A stretch of DNA of 64,000 bases from Gossypium raimondii (GCF_025698545.1 NC_068569.1:22444001-22508000); one strand, 5' to 3'. Shown: positions 11,913 to 24,891, numbered from the stretch's first letter. Numbers and translations: made by a program. The notes: a model not told the origin generated them from the letters alone.

Positions 11913-13001
11913 TATACCACACACATATGCTATGAAACTTTATTTTCTCTCATGAGCGTACTATGATCAGTAATGCACCAATATAAACATCACTCCTATT
12001 TCAACGTTTATCGATTATAATTAGGCATATAACCAATTATACACAATTCATTCATATACTTTATTGTCCTCCTCCTCCTCTCCATCTCACATCCTTTATG
12101 TATATAACATGCTCAAATAGCATTATACATAATTTCACTATTCACTTATATTTAAATTCAAAGCGGTCTATTTGAGTCAGAGTCACTAAATCATTTTTAT
12201 CCAGAGCTACAAAGCTCCAAATTAAGATTCGTTAATTTTTCCTGAAACTAGACTTACATATCTTCTTACCATAAAATTTTCAGAATTTTTTACTAGGCCA
12301 ATTAGTACAGTTTATTCTTTAAAATCACCCCTGTTTCACTACTCAACATCTCTGACCTCTCTTCACTAAAAAGAATTATCTTATTGTACAAAATTCAGAT
12401 GATATTTCCATTTGTTTCCTTTGAAAATAGACTCATAAAGGATTCTAAGCATATAAATTATAACTCATAATTATTTTTGTACAATTTTAATTATTTTCCA
12501 AAGTTAGAACAAGGGATTCTGGAATCAATCCGACCCTGCTCACTAAAATTAAAATATCTAAAAATATATAACTCTTTTGCTTGCTCTGTTTCTTTTATAT
12601 AAAAATAGACTCATTAAGATTTCCTTTCACATCTTATTCACTCTCTAATTCAATTTTCACCATTTTGGTGATTTTTCAAAGTCACACAACTTTTGCTGTC
12701 TAAACTATTTTGTTGTAAAATGTATTCTTTCATAATTTCACTTTTCACTATCTCAATTCCATTGAATTTTTCACATCTCATTCCAATAGTTCATTTCAAT
12801 TCATATACAATTCATTCAATTTATCACTATATTCAAAGCAATCCAATTTCTCATTTCCAATTTCAAGTCAATCTTCAATTCAATTCCACATATATTCATC
12901 ACTCAATTACACTTAGTCAATTTCCCGATGAACACTTCGGAATAATAACAGATACACGGTGGAATCAACACATAGCAATTACCTTATAATAAATGATACC
13001 C

Positions 13002-13195
13002 GGTTCACATAGTAGACTGCACATAGTACTACAGATGTGACCATTTTCATCCAACACACGTAGTAGCCCGCACATATTACTACACACGTGATCGAAGCTA
13101 TCTGGTACGCATAGTAGCCTGCACATAGTACTACACATGTGACCTATCATTTCGGTACACGTAGTAACCTGCACATAGTACTACACACGTGACCT
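13002..13195. repeat. Four tandem repeats of about 51 bp inside the outer LTR
   Basis: The core CATAGTAGCCTGCACATAGT is repeated with changes at about 13011, 13062, 13113 and 13163. Each unit ends in ACTACACACGTGACC-like sequence, so each carries an ACACGTG or ACATGTG E-box/G-box-like core. Confidence 0.9.
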
Positions 13196-14237
13196 AGCAA
13201 CTTCACTCGTATCTCTTTCATTCTGAAGGTTCAACCGGGAATTTTCACTTTTTCTCACTTTTTTTTACCAATCAATGTCAATTTCTCTTCTTTCTCGATT
13301 TATAATAACATATTTAGCTTATATAACATCCAAATTATTCAATCCAGTCCAAAAATCACATTTTAGAAAAATTACATTTGTGCCCCTAAAGTTTCACAAA
13401 ATTACGATTTTGCCCCTAGGCTCGGAAATTAAACTTTATTCCACTTTCTTATGTTTTATAACATGCTGAAAATTTTTCCCTTCTATAGAAACATCAAATT
13501 CTTGTATAACATGCACTTATAAACAATAATATTTTTTTACCGATTATGTCGTTTCACTTGTTTTCACTAAAAATCGCTTAGCAAAAATTATTTAACACAA
13601 TTTCAAGCTTCATATTCTACCATAAAACATCAAAATAAACACATTTCACCTATGGGTATTTTTCCAAATATAAACCCTAGGTTAAATTATTGCTAGAATA
13701 AGCTAAATTAAGCTACCAGAAATTCAAAAACATAAAGAACATTAAAAACGGGGCTTGGAATCACTTACTATGGATCTTGGAAGCTTGAAAACCCTAACCA
13801 TGGTTTCCCCCTTGCTATTTTCGTCCATCATGGAGAAGATAGACAAATTTTTGGCTATTTTGACCTTTTTAATTCTTTTAATTACTAAATGACCAAAATG
13901 CCCCCAACTTAAAAATATCCTATTTCACTTATCTCTTGTCCATTTTTGTCCAACAAGTTAACCAATGGTCTAATTCCATTTAAGGACCTCCAATTTAAAA
14001 TTTCATAACAATTGGACACTTCTAACATGTAGAATTCAACTTTTGCACATTTTACAATTTAGTCCTTTTGGCTAAATTGAGTGCCCAAACGTCAAAATTT
14101 TTGAACGAAATTTTTACAAAATTATTCCGTGAAATTTAGACCATAAAAATATAATAAAAAATATTTTTTTCCTCGTTGAATTTGTGGTCCCGAAACCACT
14201 GTTCCGACTAGGCCTAAAATCGGGCTGTTACAAACCA

Positions 14238-14649
14238 TGCTGCAATTGTTGTGTTTCAAATCTCCTCAGTATAAATATTATTTCTTAATTACATCAAGAT
14301 CATAGAATGAGCTAAGGTACGATCAATGGGAAAGGCTTTTATTTCTCGTTGTATTCGTTGGAATGGGGCTTTCTCTTGCCTCTTTATTCATGGTTTGTAG
14401 AGAGATGTCGTGACTGTACAGTGTTATCTCTAACTACTATCAAGGACTATCAAACGCTTACTGGTATACATTTTTTCTTGTTGTTGTAAGAAGTGTTGAG
14501 AAGAACCTTCTTCAATTAGTTTTGAGAACATGTTTACCCTTACCTTTGAGGGTTCTCCTAGCGTATGTTATTTTGAGCCACAAGAAAATTTCTCAAAAGT
14601 ATTGTTGGAATATTTTTCTTCTCTCTTGAGTGGAGTCTTCCTTTATATG
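14238..14649. other. Spacer between nest 1 and the copia element
   Basis: This continues the sequence interrupted at 6264. I see no gene or recognisable repeat in it. Confidence 0.4.
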
Positions 14650-14893
14650 TGTTAGCACCTATGGCGAATTATCAATGTAAACTAAACTGAATGAAACTAA
14701 GCTAAGTATTGAAAGAATGTATTGAGTAAAGAAATAATTCTTTTGTATTTAGTCTTGTATTCTGGTATGTACATCCTAACAATAGTACTTATAGGACATA
14801 TGATTAACTGTTATTGCTTAACAACTTAACTTTTTGAATAACAAACTAACAGCTAGACTAGGTGAATAACAGATATAGGTAGTACTCTTAACA
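14650..14893 (-). repeat. 3' LTR of the copia element
   Basis: In element sense it runs TGTTAAGAGTACT...GGTGCTAACA. The purine-rich segment beside it on the internal side (GATAGGTGAA in element sense) is a weak polypurine tract. Confidence 0.92.
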
Positions 14894-14902
14894 TTCACCT
14901 AT

Positions 14903-16441
14903 CTATTCGACAGGTAAAACCTGAAGGAGATCTCGAAATCTAGCAAACAACGACACGAAGAGTGGCTTGGTACGAATATCAGCAACCTGTTTACAGGCAG
15001 GAACTTCACCAACAATAATGGAGCCATCTGCTACCTTTTCACGAATAAAAAATAGATCAAGCTCAACATGTTTGAATTTGGAATGTAAGACAGGATTAGC
15101 GGCTACAGCAGCAGCACTAGAATTGTCACACCAAATGGTAAGAGGATCGATACTTTGAAGGTGTAACTCCTTTAGAAACGAGACCAACCAAGTAATATCA
15201 CTGGTAGCTGTAGCAAGACTTCGATATTCAGCCTCAAATGTAGACCGTGAAACTACCTGTTGTTTCTTGGAACACCAGGAGATAGGGGTGTGACCAAAAT
15301 ACACACAGTATCTTGTCGTAGAGCGTCGATCATCAAAGTCAAGCCCCTAGTTAGTATCTACATAGCCAACTAACGAAAGCCGGTCAGACGGATGAAAAAC
15401 AATCCCATAGTCAAGTGTACCACATAAATATCGCAGGATTCATTTTAAAGCAACTAGATGAACAGTAGTAAGGGCATGCATGAACTGGCAGATACGATTT
15501 ACCATATAGGTAATATTAGGAGGAGTCAAGACCACATACTGTAAAGCACCTGTAAGACTTCTGTAAACAATCTCCGTCATTCTTGGACAGAGTAGACGAG
15601 CTAATCATTGGAGTATGAACACTCTTCGTATGAGACATAGAGCTCCTATCAAGTAGATCGCGAATGTATTTTTTCTGACAAAGATGAAGACACCCTGTGG
15701 ACGAATAAGTAACTTTAATTCCTAGAAAACAATGAAGATCACCCATATCTTTAAGTGAGAATTCTTCATTCAACTGTTGAACAAAATTATTTATACAGTT
15801 AGGCATATTTCCAGTAACGATAATGTCATCCACATACACAAGAACATAAAGAGTGGAGTCAATCGTAACTTTAACAAATAAAGATGCATCAGATTTGGAT
15901 ATAGCAAAGCCAACAAAAAGCAGAAAACACTTCAATTTATCAAACCAAACACGCGGAGGTTAACGAAGTCCATATAGAGCTTTCTTCAGACGACAGACTA
16001 GAGGTCTTCCATTTGAATTATATTGGACATACCCCGGAGGTTGTTGCATGAATACCTCATCAACAAGAACATCATTTAAAAAAGTATTATTCACATCTAC
16101 TTGACGGAGTTGTCATCCTTTAGAGACTGCAATAGACAGATGACGCGAATAGTAGCAGGTTTTACCGCTGAACTGAACGTTTCTTTGAAATCCCACCCAG
16201 GCACTTGAGAACACCCTTTTGCTACTAACTGAGCCTTTCGACGAACAATAGTACCATCAAGATTTTTTTTTGACTTTGAAAAGCCATTTACATCCGATTG
16301 CCTTGCGAGTGGGTGGTAACGGAACAAGATCCCAGGTGGAATTATTAATGAAAGCATTATATTCTGTTTGGGCTGCATCACACACTCTGTGGTGAAAAAG
16401 GCTTCTTTAATTGTGTGAGGCGAAAGAGCCTCAACAGACAA
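14903..16441 (-). pseudogene. copia reverse transcriptase and RNase H remnants
   Basis: 16097-16441 holds the N-terminal part of reverse transcriptase (DGTIVRRKAQLVAKGCSQ). 15516-15935 holds the catalytic YVDDII block and the LHCFLGIKV segment. 14903-15304 holds copia RNase H with SRSTFEAEYRSLA and the WCDNSSA motif. The pieces lie in different frames or are separated by stops, so no polyprotein can be made. Confidence 0.9.
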
Positions 16442-16466
16442 TGCCTTGGGCTTAAAAATGCCAGCT

Positions 16467-18201
16467 TTAAATCGAGTAATTTATTGAAGGCGTAGAGGAC
16501 GACAGAACAATAGGAGAGGATGAAGCATCAGTGGTAGGTTCAATAGAACTAGGAACGCCACCATCAGTGGGTAAGGAGGAAGATCTATGTGGCTCATGTT
16601 CAAAGCCCACCTCAGTCTGAAGATTGGCAGGGACAGAGGGTGAAGGGCAGAAACCAGGAGATGAAGATGATGCAGGCGAAATAATAGGGGAAACCTCCAG
16701 AGGCTGAGAAGGGACAATTTTAACAATAGGAACAAAAGTCGACATAGTACCAGATGAAGTCATTAAACCACTTGTAGCAGGCGAAGGAGCCAAGAACCTT
16801 TGTTCACCAAATACAATATGACAAGAAATAATCATCTTACCATCTAGCATAAGACATTGATAACCTTTGTGTTGAGGACTGTATCCCAAGAATGTACACA
16901 GTTGAGATTGAAAATCCAACTTATGACGCAGAAATGGTCGTAAATATGAAAAACAACAACACCCAAATATCTGTATATGATCATATGTGGGATCCTATCC
17001 ATAAAGAGCCTTATATGGAGTCTGGCCTTTCAGAGCTAAGGTAGGAAGACGATTGATGAGATGAACAGCATAGCAAAATGCATAACCCTAATATTTCATA
17101 GAGAGATTCGCTTGCGCCAAAAGTGTGGTGCCCATGTCAACAATATGTCGATGATTGCGTTCAGCCACCCCATTCTATTCGGAGGTATGTGGACAAGAAA
17201 ACTGATGAACTATCCATTGAGTTGTTAGAATCGACGTAAAAGCACGAAACTCGTCGCCTCAATCACTTTGAAATTATTTAATATTTTTCCCAAATTGAGT
17301 TTTGACTAATTACTAATTACGAATAAGATAAATCCACGTAAATCGAGTGCACATATCAATAAAAGATACATAATACCAATTATGACCACATGCAACTGAT
17401 GCATGCCACCATAGATCGGAGACAACCAAAGTAAATGGATCACTATATTCAGCAATAGAGTTGAGAAAGGGCAATTTATGATACGTCCATTTTTTACATG
17501 TAATATAAACATTATCAAAATAAATTTTAGTAGAAGCAATATTACATTTATCTAAAACAGATTTAACAACAGAAGTAGATGGATGACCAAGTCATTTGTG
17601 CCACAGAAAAGACAGCTTCATTGTCACATTTATTCGGGAGGAGAACAGGAGGATCAAAAGAAGCTTCAATAGGCTGAACAATCCCAACTGGCAGAGAAAA
17701 GTGATAGAGCCCATCACGAATGTAGCCTCTCAGTAAAATATCCCTGGTCACGATGTCCTTAGCAACACACTACGTCGGATGAAATTTAAAAAATACGTTA
17801 TTATTAGTGGGATACTGATATATAGACAGGAGATTCTTTCGTATATTCGATACGCACAAAATATTAGATAACTGTAGCAACTTAGACTGTGTAGGTAAAA
17901 CTGAATTATCGATGTACGAAATTTTAGTGAGAGTCCCGTCACCCATTAAAAGAGAAAAAGTATCTGAGTATGGTGTAAAGTCATGCAAAGCAGAGACGTT
18001 GCGACATACATGATGCATAGCACTTGAATCGGGATACCAAGACGCAGTTTCAATGGGCATAAGAATATAGGAATCAGTGTCGTCACAGTTTGAACCTAAT
18101 TGAGTGGCATTAATATGAGACTCGGTAGAGTCAAAAATGTCAGAAACATGCAAGTCGCGTAGACGAGGGAGCCCAATGCAAGGGTCGGACCCAGTGTACA
18201 C
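16467..18201 (-). pseudogene. copia protease and integrase remnants
   Basis: Frame pieces on the minus strand follow copia pol order. 17770-18201 covers the protease region, where the active-site neighbourhood reads WYPDSSAMHH instead of the usual D-S-G-A. 17563-17751 covers the GAG-pre-integrase region. 17306-17539 covers integrase core sequence in a shifted frame. 16467-16919 covers the integrase C-terminal part with FLGYSPQHKGYQCL followed by a Pro/Ser-rich linker. Each junction has a stop or frameshift. Confidence 0.85.
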
Positions 18202-18604
18202 ACGAGCCCTTGGTTTGGTTCGTCAAGGAACAGACGGCCCAGGCACATTACAAGCACCAACACCCAAGTCCCCAAGGTCTCGTCTATGACCAAGAGAAGC
18301 AACAAATTCTACACAATTTAAAGTTGGCCCATTTAGAGGTGGATGATCTTAAGGCCCAAAAGAAAAGGAAGATCTGCCAAAATCTTGACTAGGGCCAGAC
18401 GGTAATAGCCCATTATAACAACCAGGCCCAGTCGGCCCAACATGAATATGTCCATTAAATGAACTAGGCCCAATCGGCCTAATAAGCAAACCTAGGCACA
18501 TGGTACATGTCATGCTCAACACCACATTAAAATTTTGACCCAGCATAGAGCCCACCATAATGACCGTTAGTTCTTTGTAAAACAGGATTAGAAACCTTGT
18601 GCAG

Positions 18605-19629
18605 TCAAGATGAAAATGGCGCAGCTGACGGCCAAAAATATCCTCCCACATCATTATCTTGCATCTCTGCCGAGCCATGAAGCATACCAGTCGACAACTG
18701 AAATGACACACCAGGACCAGAACAATCTACTGGATTTGATGCTCGAACAATCGACGACGACAACGGGCCATAATACTCATGATTATAATGAAAGAAGTAT
18801 CTCTGGGCTAAATGTTCGAACCTACCGCAGATCTGACACTGGATGCGAGACCGAAACCCTCTCTCGCGGCCTCCAGACGGTGGATGACCACCACAAACCG
18901 AACCCGCCTGCGACGAAATGACTTCCAAAAGATTCACACAAATAGGTACATCCTGTATCGCACACACCGACCGACTCTCATATTCTAGCAGCACATCAAT
19001 TAGACGCTAAAGCGGCAGAGGCTCCGACGAGAACAACGCGAGGGTGATGACAGCATCGAACTCTGGAGGTAAGCCCGCAAGCACGATTTCGACTTTCTTT
19101 GCCTCCGAGATCCGAGATCCAAAATCTTCTATCAACGCACTTGTGTTTTGAATTTTCGCTACATACTCCTTTACTGATAAGTTGCCTTTTTTAGTTGAAT
19201 AAAGGTCAAGACGAAGACGAGAAAGTTTCGTACCTGTAACGACAGTAAAGAGACAAGCGGTGGTGTTTCAGACATCACACGCCGTTCGAGCCTCTATAAA
19301 AGATGAGGAAGCGATGAATTAATTGTAGAAAGTAGCCAGGAAATAAGTAACATGTCCTGTTGAATAAACGCCGAGGCATCCAGATTCGGAACGAGCGAGC
19401 CCTCTAGAGACTGCAAAAATCGCAGTGGAGCAGGTACCGTTCCATCCAAAAAACCAGTTAGCTCGTATCTTTCAACTATTAACCTAACATGCTGCTTCCA
19501 CTGAACGAAAGTGCCTTCACCCAATTTGACAGTCTCATGACGCGGAAACGAGTAAACGAGCCTAGCACCTGTGAACGCTGAACCTCTATGTTCGACGGCG
19601 GCAGAATCAGCAGAAGCTATGGTGGTCAT
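18605..19629 (-). pseudogene. copia gag remnant
   Basis: The gag frame begins at the ATG at 19629 (MTTIASADSA) and has a typical UBN2-like start with the block GEGTFVQWKQHVRLIVERYE. It breaks at about 19294. After a scrambled stretch, a second piece (18605-18994) contains a zinc knuckle in which C-x2-C-x4-H is kept but the fourth ligand position is tyrosine (CQICGRFEHLAQRY). In the family this domain binds the element RNA; the loss of the last cysteine would disable it. Confidence 0.85.
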
Positions 19630-19665
19630 TAACGCAAACAGAAAACAGGTCTTCAGCACCTTAGA

Positions 19666-19677
19666 CGACTGATACCA
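19666..19677 (-). other. Primer binding site (initiator tRNA-Met)
   Basis: Right after the LTR end, the minus strand reads TGGTATCAGTCG. The first nine bases match the complement of the initiator tRNA-Met 3' end, the usual primer of plant copia elements. Confidence 0.85.
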
Positions 19678-19921
19678 TGTTAGCACCTACGGTGAATTAT
19701 CAATGTAAACTGAATTGAATGAAACCAAGCTAAGTATTGAAAGAATGTATTGAGTAAAGAAATAACTCTTTTGTATTTAGTCTTGTATTCTGGTATGTAC
19801 ATTGTAACAATAGTATTTATAGGACATATGAGTAACTGTTATTGCTTAACAACTTAACTGTTTGAATAACAAACTAACAGCTAGACTAGGTGAATAACAA
19901 ATATAGGTAGTACTCTTAACA
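19678..19921 (-). repeat. 5' LTR of the copia element
   Basis: This has the same length and ends as the copy at 14650-14893. It is followed directly, in element sense, by the primer binding site, which fixes it as the 5' LTR. Confidence 0.92.
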
Positions 19922-19926
19922 ATCTG

Positions 19927-22050
19927 CACAACATTTGGCTCCTTCGTTAGATAAATCATCACCGAGATTTAATACCATTGTCTGAGTTTAAAGTTCAACA
20001 AGGTATGGTACTTAAGCAACTTTTGGAGGTTTTGTTTTATTGGGTGTAGCTCCAATGGTGCGACCCCAGAAAAAGTAGCTAGGCTTTTTTATATGTTGAA
20101 TGATAGCACTTGGCATATTTTCAATCTGCAGTGAGGACTTCTTCGCAAAGCTTGCGTTAAATTAGATTCTAAGTACTTGAAAAAAAATATATCTCAATAA
20201 GTTATGTTATTATAAAAAAGTATAGAACCCAAATAAAAAAATTTGTTTACAATATTTTTGTATGTAATATGGTTGTTAAAATAATGAAAACAAATGAGTA
20301 TTTCGAATACAAGTTTATCAAAAAATATAGGCATAGAATAGTTGGTTAAAATAGAAATACCTAACGGTGAAGTTTCTAAATTAATGGTTTAAACATCTAA
20401 AGGTATAAGTACGTTAGGATACAAATGGATAGTTTTGCGAAAAACACGGTAAGGAAAATGAAGTTTTAAGATATAAACTACAACTTATAATATAAAGATT
20501 TTCCCAAATCCTTACATTGATTATAAAAGGATATAATGTTCTGTTGTAGTTGATACAATAATTTTAAATATTTTGTTAATATAGCCGTTCATGAAAATTT
20601 GGCATGTGTCGATGAATGTTTATCTGGTTTTTAAAATTTCTAAAGGGCATAAAATATTGGAAGTATATAGAATTTTCCAAAAATTGTTAAATACATTTAC
20701 ATAAATATTTATATGGTAAAGTAGACTAAGTGAAAAATAGTTGAAAGAGTCTAACATGTCCATACATACTTTTATAAAAGGATCATGGTTAGAATTTTTC
20801 TTTTAATAATTATTATTGGAATTCTTCAATAGATCACAGAATAATAAGTTATTTAAATAAAATATTTGAGAAATAATATTAAAAATTAAAATTTTATCTA
20901 AACTAGCAAATCTAGCCCTTAATGTATGAAACTTTCAGATATAAATTGATATATACCAAAAGACCTAAAAGAACTTAATATGAATAAAGCATGTCTATTA
21001 AATACTCCGTAATTATAAAATTACTCGATATAAATATTGTTTTTAAGAGAATGAGTAAGAAACCTTTGATCCATTAGCATCATATCTTAACTAGTTTAGA
21101 AATATTATATTGTAGTTCTATTATCTCATTTGATGTATTAACGGTAAGAAAGATTATTGTATACACGTTCTATTATCTTATTTGATAGGAGTATTATCTT
21201 AGTTGAACATTAATCTCATTATATGTTTCTTTTGATACAATGCTTAAAATTATTTATAACCCCTTCTCAACCCTTAAACAGTAGGATAATGCGCTTCAGC
21301 GCACTCGAACTAAGTCTTCCCACACTAACAACAATATCAATGCTAATCGGGTTAAAATTCAGTCTTCTTTTTTTTTACCAAACTTTAAAAATTCACGTTA
21401 TTACAACTATTAGAGTATTTATTATGTATTAAATCAATTTTTTGTTGTGTTATTGCACAAATTAGCCAAAGAAGGTATAATTATTTATTCTCAAACAAAG
21501 GAATAAATAAAAGATTAGTATTAGATTAACAAACGAGAAACAGGAGTCAGTGAACTTACTGACAAACCTACCTGCTAATTAAGTTAAACCCTAACAAACA
21601 AGGATTGATTAATGAAAAGACACGTTATTAAAATCATCCGTCGGTAGACAAATGGTCAACGTGGCAGAATATTATTACTTGGGTAAATAAATGCTTAAAA
21701 TATTAGTTTCTCTATTCTTTGTCTTTTTATTTTTACAATTTTTCATATTATAAAGTTTAGGTCCGATTATTACTATAATTAAAGTTTTATTAGATTTGTT
21801 GGTATAATATTTTAAATTAACAAAAACGTTCACTCTGTAGTTTTATTATAAAAAAATGAATTTTATTTTAAATATAAAAATAGGAGATTAAATTTTTGCT
21901 AAATTTTAAATATACAAAAAGTAGGAGGAGGTAAAGCATATTATAACCTAAATATACAAAAGGAAGTTTTTTTATATATAGAATAAAAGAAAGAATAACG
22001 GTATAGTCATATTGGAAAGAAGCCAGAAGGGGAAAATTTGAAAGCACATG
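19927..22050. other. AT-rich spacer upstream of the cyclin gene
   Basis: I find no coding frame with family resemblance, only A/T-rich sequence with short imperfect repeats around TCTATTATCTCATTTGAT at about 21116-21200. ATGCGCTTCAGCGCA near 21289-21303 forms a small inverted repeat. Confidence 0.4.
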
Positions 22051-22057
22051 ATAAGGT

Positions 22058-22303
22058 TACCGTTGAGGATGAAAGTCCATCTAGAAATCGAACGGCTGAG
22101 ATATGCTAGCCGTTAGTTTTAAAAATAAAAATGTGCCGACAATACATATATCATCCGCTCATTGCGTCTCCTTTTCTCTGAGTCAAAAAGCCTCACCTGC
22201 CCGATCAAGAACAGCAAGACATACGTTCCATTGCTTCGCTGCTGCTCAGCCTCTCATGTCATTCTTTTGACTAATCTCTTTCTCCTTCTCCCAATTCGAA
22301 CGG
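22058..22303 (+). promoter_or_regulatory. Cluster of MSA-like (AACGG) elements upstream of the cyclin
   Basis: The AACGG core occurs at 22091-22095 and 22299-22303 on the plus strand, and on the minus strand at about 22060-22064 and 22110-22114. The minus-strand copy ACTAACGGCTA and the plus-strand copy TCGAACGGCTGA are close to the M-specific activator consensus bound by three-repeat MYB factors in B-type cyclin promoters. All lie 250-500 bp upstream of the start codon. The motifs are seen; G2/M control is inferred from known cyclin promoters. Confidence 0.7.
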
Positions 22304-22552
22304 CGTTTTACAACATCGTCCGGCTAAAACTCTTTTCACAAAGGTTCTTGAAATTTTCTCCTCCTCTTTTTTTAATCTTATTTCTTTATTTCTTTCAGTT
22401 TTAAATATTTTGACCAAAAAAAAAGAGAAAGGGATTAATTTTAATTTGGATTAAAGGGGTGTCTTGATTATCTTTGGCTATAGTTTGGGGATATCTATCT
22501 TAAGCGGATTCTTGTTGTTTGCAGTTGTTGTTGTTTGTACATACCGGAAATA

Positions 22553-24891
22553 ATGTCTGTATCGGACGAGAACAATCCTGGAGTCATCGGAGCCTCCCGA
22601 TATCAAGGTGATTAGCTCAACCCCATTTTCTGTACCCTTTCTTTTAATGTTTAAGTAGAACTTCTAAATTAAAGTAAAATTTTGATAAAAAAAAAAGGGG
22701 GCTTACATGCTGGCGAAAGAGGGAAGCTCGTGGCGGCGACTGGGCAGAATCGAAGAGCATTGAGCACTATTAACCGGAACCTAATTGAAGGCCCACCTTT
22801 CCCTTGTGCAGTCAGTAAGAGACCTTTATCCGAGTGAGTACTTCATTAAAATTCTCTCTCTGTTTTACTGCTGAGAACTGAAAAAAAGTAGATCCTTTTG
22901 AATTAATTTTTTTTTTTTGAAACAATCTTTTGAATTAATTATGTAAAATGGGGAAGGGGTGTTTTGTCTTGGTATTTCAATGATCCAAAACAAGACCGTT
23001 TTTTTTCACTTTTAAAATATAACTTTTTTCTATTGCTCTATTTCTCTCAGCAGCATGAAATTGAAGTTTTGATTATCACTTCCAACGTTTTTTTTAATCT
23101 TGTCAGAAGAAATGCAGTCTGTGATAAGATCCCACCCATACCTCAGCATAGACCAATTACTAGGTTAGCACCTCCTTTTAGTTTAATGATGTCTCTTTTG
23201 ATTGCCAAAACAATATCATCTTCTTGATCCTTCTTGTTTATGGTTCCTTTTTATTCAGGAAGTTTGCTGCCCAGATGGCTAACAAGCAGCAAATGGAACC
23301 TGAGGTACCATTTTTTCACAATAAAAAACTTTGGTATCATCCTCTATTATTCTGTCACGTTATATAAGTAGTTAATTACTCTTAACAGGAAATTAAGAAA
23401 CCAATCCAGTCAGTGCCAGATTCAAATGAAGATTGCAGCATCATAGATGTGGATAACTCGGATGTGCCAATGTTTGTGCAACACACGGAAGCTATGATGG
23501 AGGAGATTGAGCGGATGGTAGGGAAACAAACCTCCTTTACTTTTTCTTTTTCTTTTTTTTATGGTTGAGAGAATAACATTGATTCTATGTGTCCCCTGCA
23601 GCAGGAGGTTGAAATGGAAGACGTGGATGATGATGATGATGATCCTCTTGTGGACATTGACAATTGTGATAAAACGAATCCGCTTGCAGTTGTTGAGTAT
23701 ATTGATGATTTATACCAATTCTACAAGAAAGCAGAGGTGATTCACGTGTCTGATTGCAACTTAAAAAGAAGTATTTTTATTGGGGTTGATTCACTCAACT
23801 TCGTTTATTTAATTTTTTGCAGTGTACTGGTTGTGTTCCTCCAAATTATATGGAACAGCAATATGATATTAACCAAAGGATGAGAGGTATCCTCATTGAC
23901 TGGCTGGTAGAGGTAACATACAGATGATTTGCTAATTTCCTTGCATCCTCGTTATAGATGAAAAACCTATCATTAATGAGAATAATGGGATGCCAGGTTC
24001 ACTACAAGTTTGAGCTGATGGAGGAGACCTTGTATCTCACGATCAATCTAATTGATAGGTTTTTAGCAGTTAAGCAAATAGCAAGGAAGAAACTTCAGCT
24101 GGTTGGAGTAACAGCCATGCTTCTAGCCTGCAAATATGAAGAAGTTTCTGTTCCTGTTATTGAGGATCTGGTTCTCATTTCTGACAAGGCTTACAGTAGG
24201 CAAGAAGTGCTTGATATGGTTTGTAATTTAAACCCTTTTTTTGCCTCATTTTAATGATTTGATGGCTCAATAGGAAATAGAAATGACATATTGATTTGTA
24301 GGAGAAACTGATGATCAATACCTTACAATTCAATCTATCGGTCCCTACGCCGTATGTGTTTATGAGGAGATTTCTCAAAGCTGCTCAATCAAACAAGAAG
24401 GTACGGTGACAAGGAACTTTGACATCTTTGCATCTATTATGCATGTATCCAACAATGTTTGAATCTGAGATGGGTTTGTTGAAACCTTGCAGCTTGAGCT
24501 TCTGTCATTTTTCATGATCGAGCTTTGCCTAGTTGAATATGAAATGCTTAGGTTCCCACCTTCTCTATTAGCTGCTGCTGCTATTTTCACTGCTCAGTGT
24601 AGTCTTAGTGGGTGTAAATATTGGAGCAAGACCAGCGAGTGGTATACTACCTACTCGGAGGAGCAGCTTATGTAAGTCTCTTTGGGTTCTTTTTCTGTCT
24701 CTTTGTTGTTGTATTTGCAGTTGAAACTAAGTGTAGCAAATTTCATCTGTAGGGAATGCTCAAGAATGATGGTTAGGTTTCACCAGAAAGCAGGGACAGG
24801 GAAACTTACAGGCGTACAAAGGAAGTACAGTACATCTAAGTACGGTTATGCTGCAAAAATAGAGGCACCAACTTTTCTATTGGAGTCTTAA
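22553..24891 (+). CDS. CYCB2: G2/mitotic-specific cyclin, B2 type
   Basis: B-type cyclins bind and activate cyclin-dependent kinases for entry into mitosis and are destroyed through the APC/C. Eleven exons: 22553-22607, 22698-22833, 23107-23163, 23259-23304, 23389-23517, 23602-23736, 23823-23912, 23997-24218, 24302-24400, 24493-24671, 24753-24891, giving 428 aa. The N-terminus [13 protein letters not shown] is typical of CYCB2. A destruction box (RRALSTIN, residues 37-44) lies in exon 2. Residues about 142-165 are very acidic. The cyclin box starts around [11 protein letters not shown] (206-216) and is followed by the B-type HxKF signature HYKF (218-221). The C-terminal cyclin fold covers about 300-420. 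All splice sites are GT-AG. The exon 6 acceptor is a tandem CAGCAG, so one glutamine may be optional. Length matches the family. Confidence 0.93.

Larger units (their letters stand above)
6265..14232 (+). mobile_element. Outer solo-LTR-like element of nest 1, TSD AACCA
   Basis: The element starts TGTAACACCC at 6265 and ends GGGCTGTTACA at 14232. It is flanked by a perfect 5-bp duplication AACCA (6260-6264 and 14233-14237). With the two inner insertions and their duplications removed it is about 3.25 kb. TG...CA ends with short inverted TGTAACA/TGTTACA termini and a 5-bp TSD fit an LTR integrated by a retroviral-type integrase. There is no primer binding site, polypurine tract, gag or pol, so I read it as a solo LTR left by recombination between two LTRs. 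A Ty3/gypsy origin is likely but not shown by the sequence. Confidence 0.85.
14650..19921 (-). mobile_element. Degenerate full-length Ty1/copia retrotransposon
   Basis: Two 244-bp LTRs flank about 4.8 kb with gag, protease, integrase, reverse transcriptase and RNase H remnants in copia order on the minus strand. The flanking 5-mers are ATATG on the left and ATCTG on the right, a target duplication with one change. By eye the LTRs differ at roughly 12 of 244 positions, so the insertion is not recent. Stops and frameshifts break every domain. The small LTRs, the 5.3-kb size and the gag type suggest an Ale/Retrofit-like lineage (inference). Confidence 0.95.

Noticed and set aside
6265-14232. One giant foldback transposon with 2.3-kb inverted ends
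   Set aside because: Each arm has its own different 5-bp duplication (GAAGA, TATAC) and the surrounding LTR has a third (AACCA), so these are separate insertions.
16481-16735. Leu-rich frame on the minus strand
   Set aside because: It is an alternative frame of the Pro/Ser-rich copia linker.
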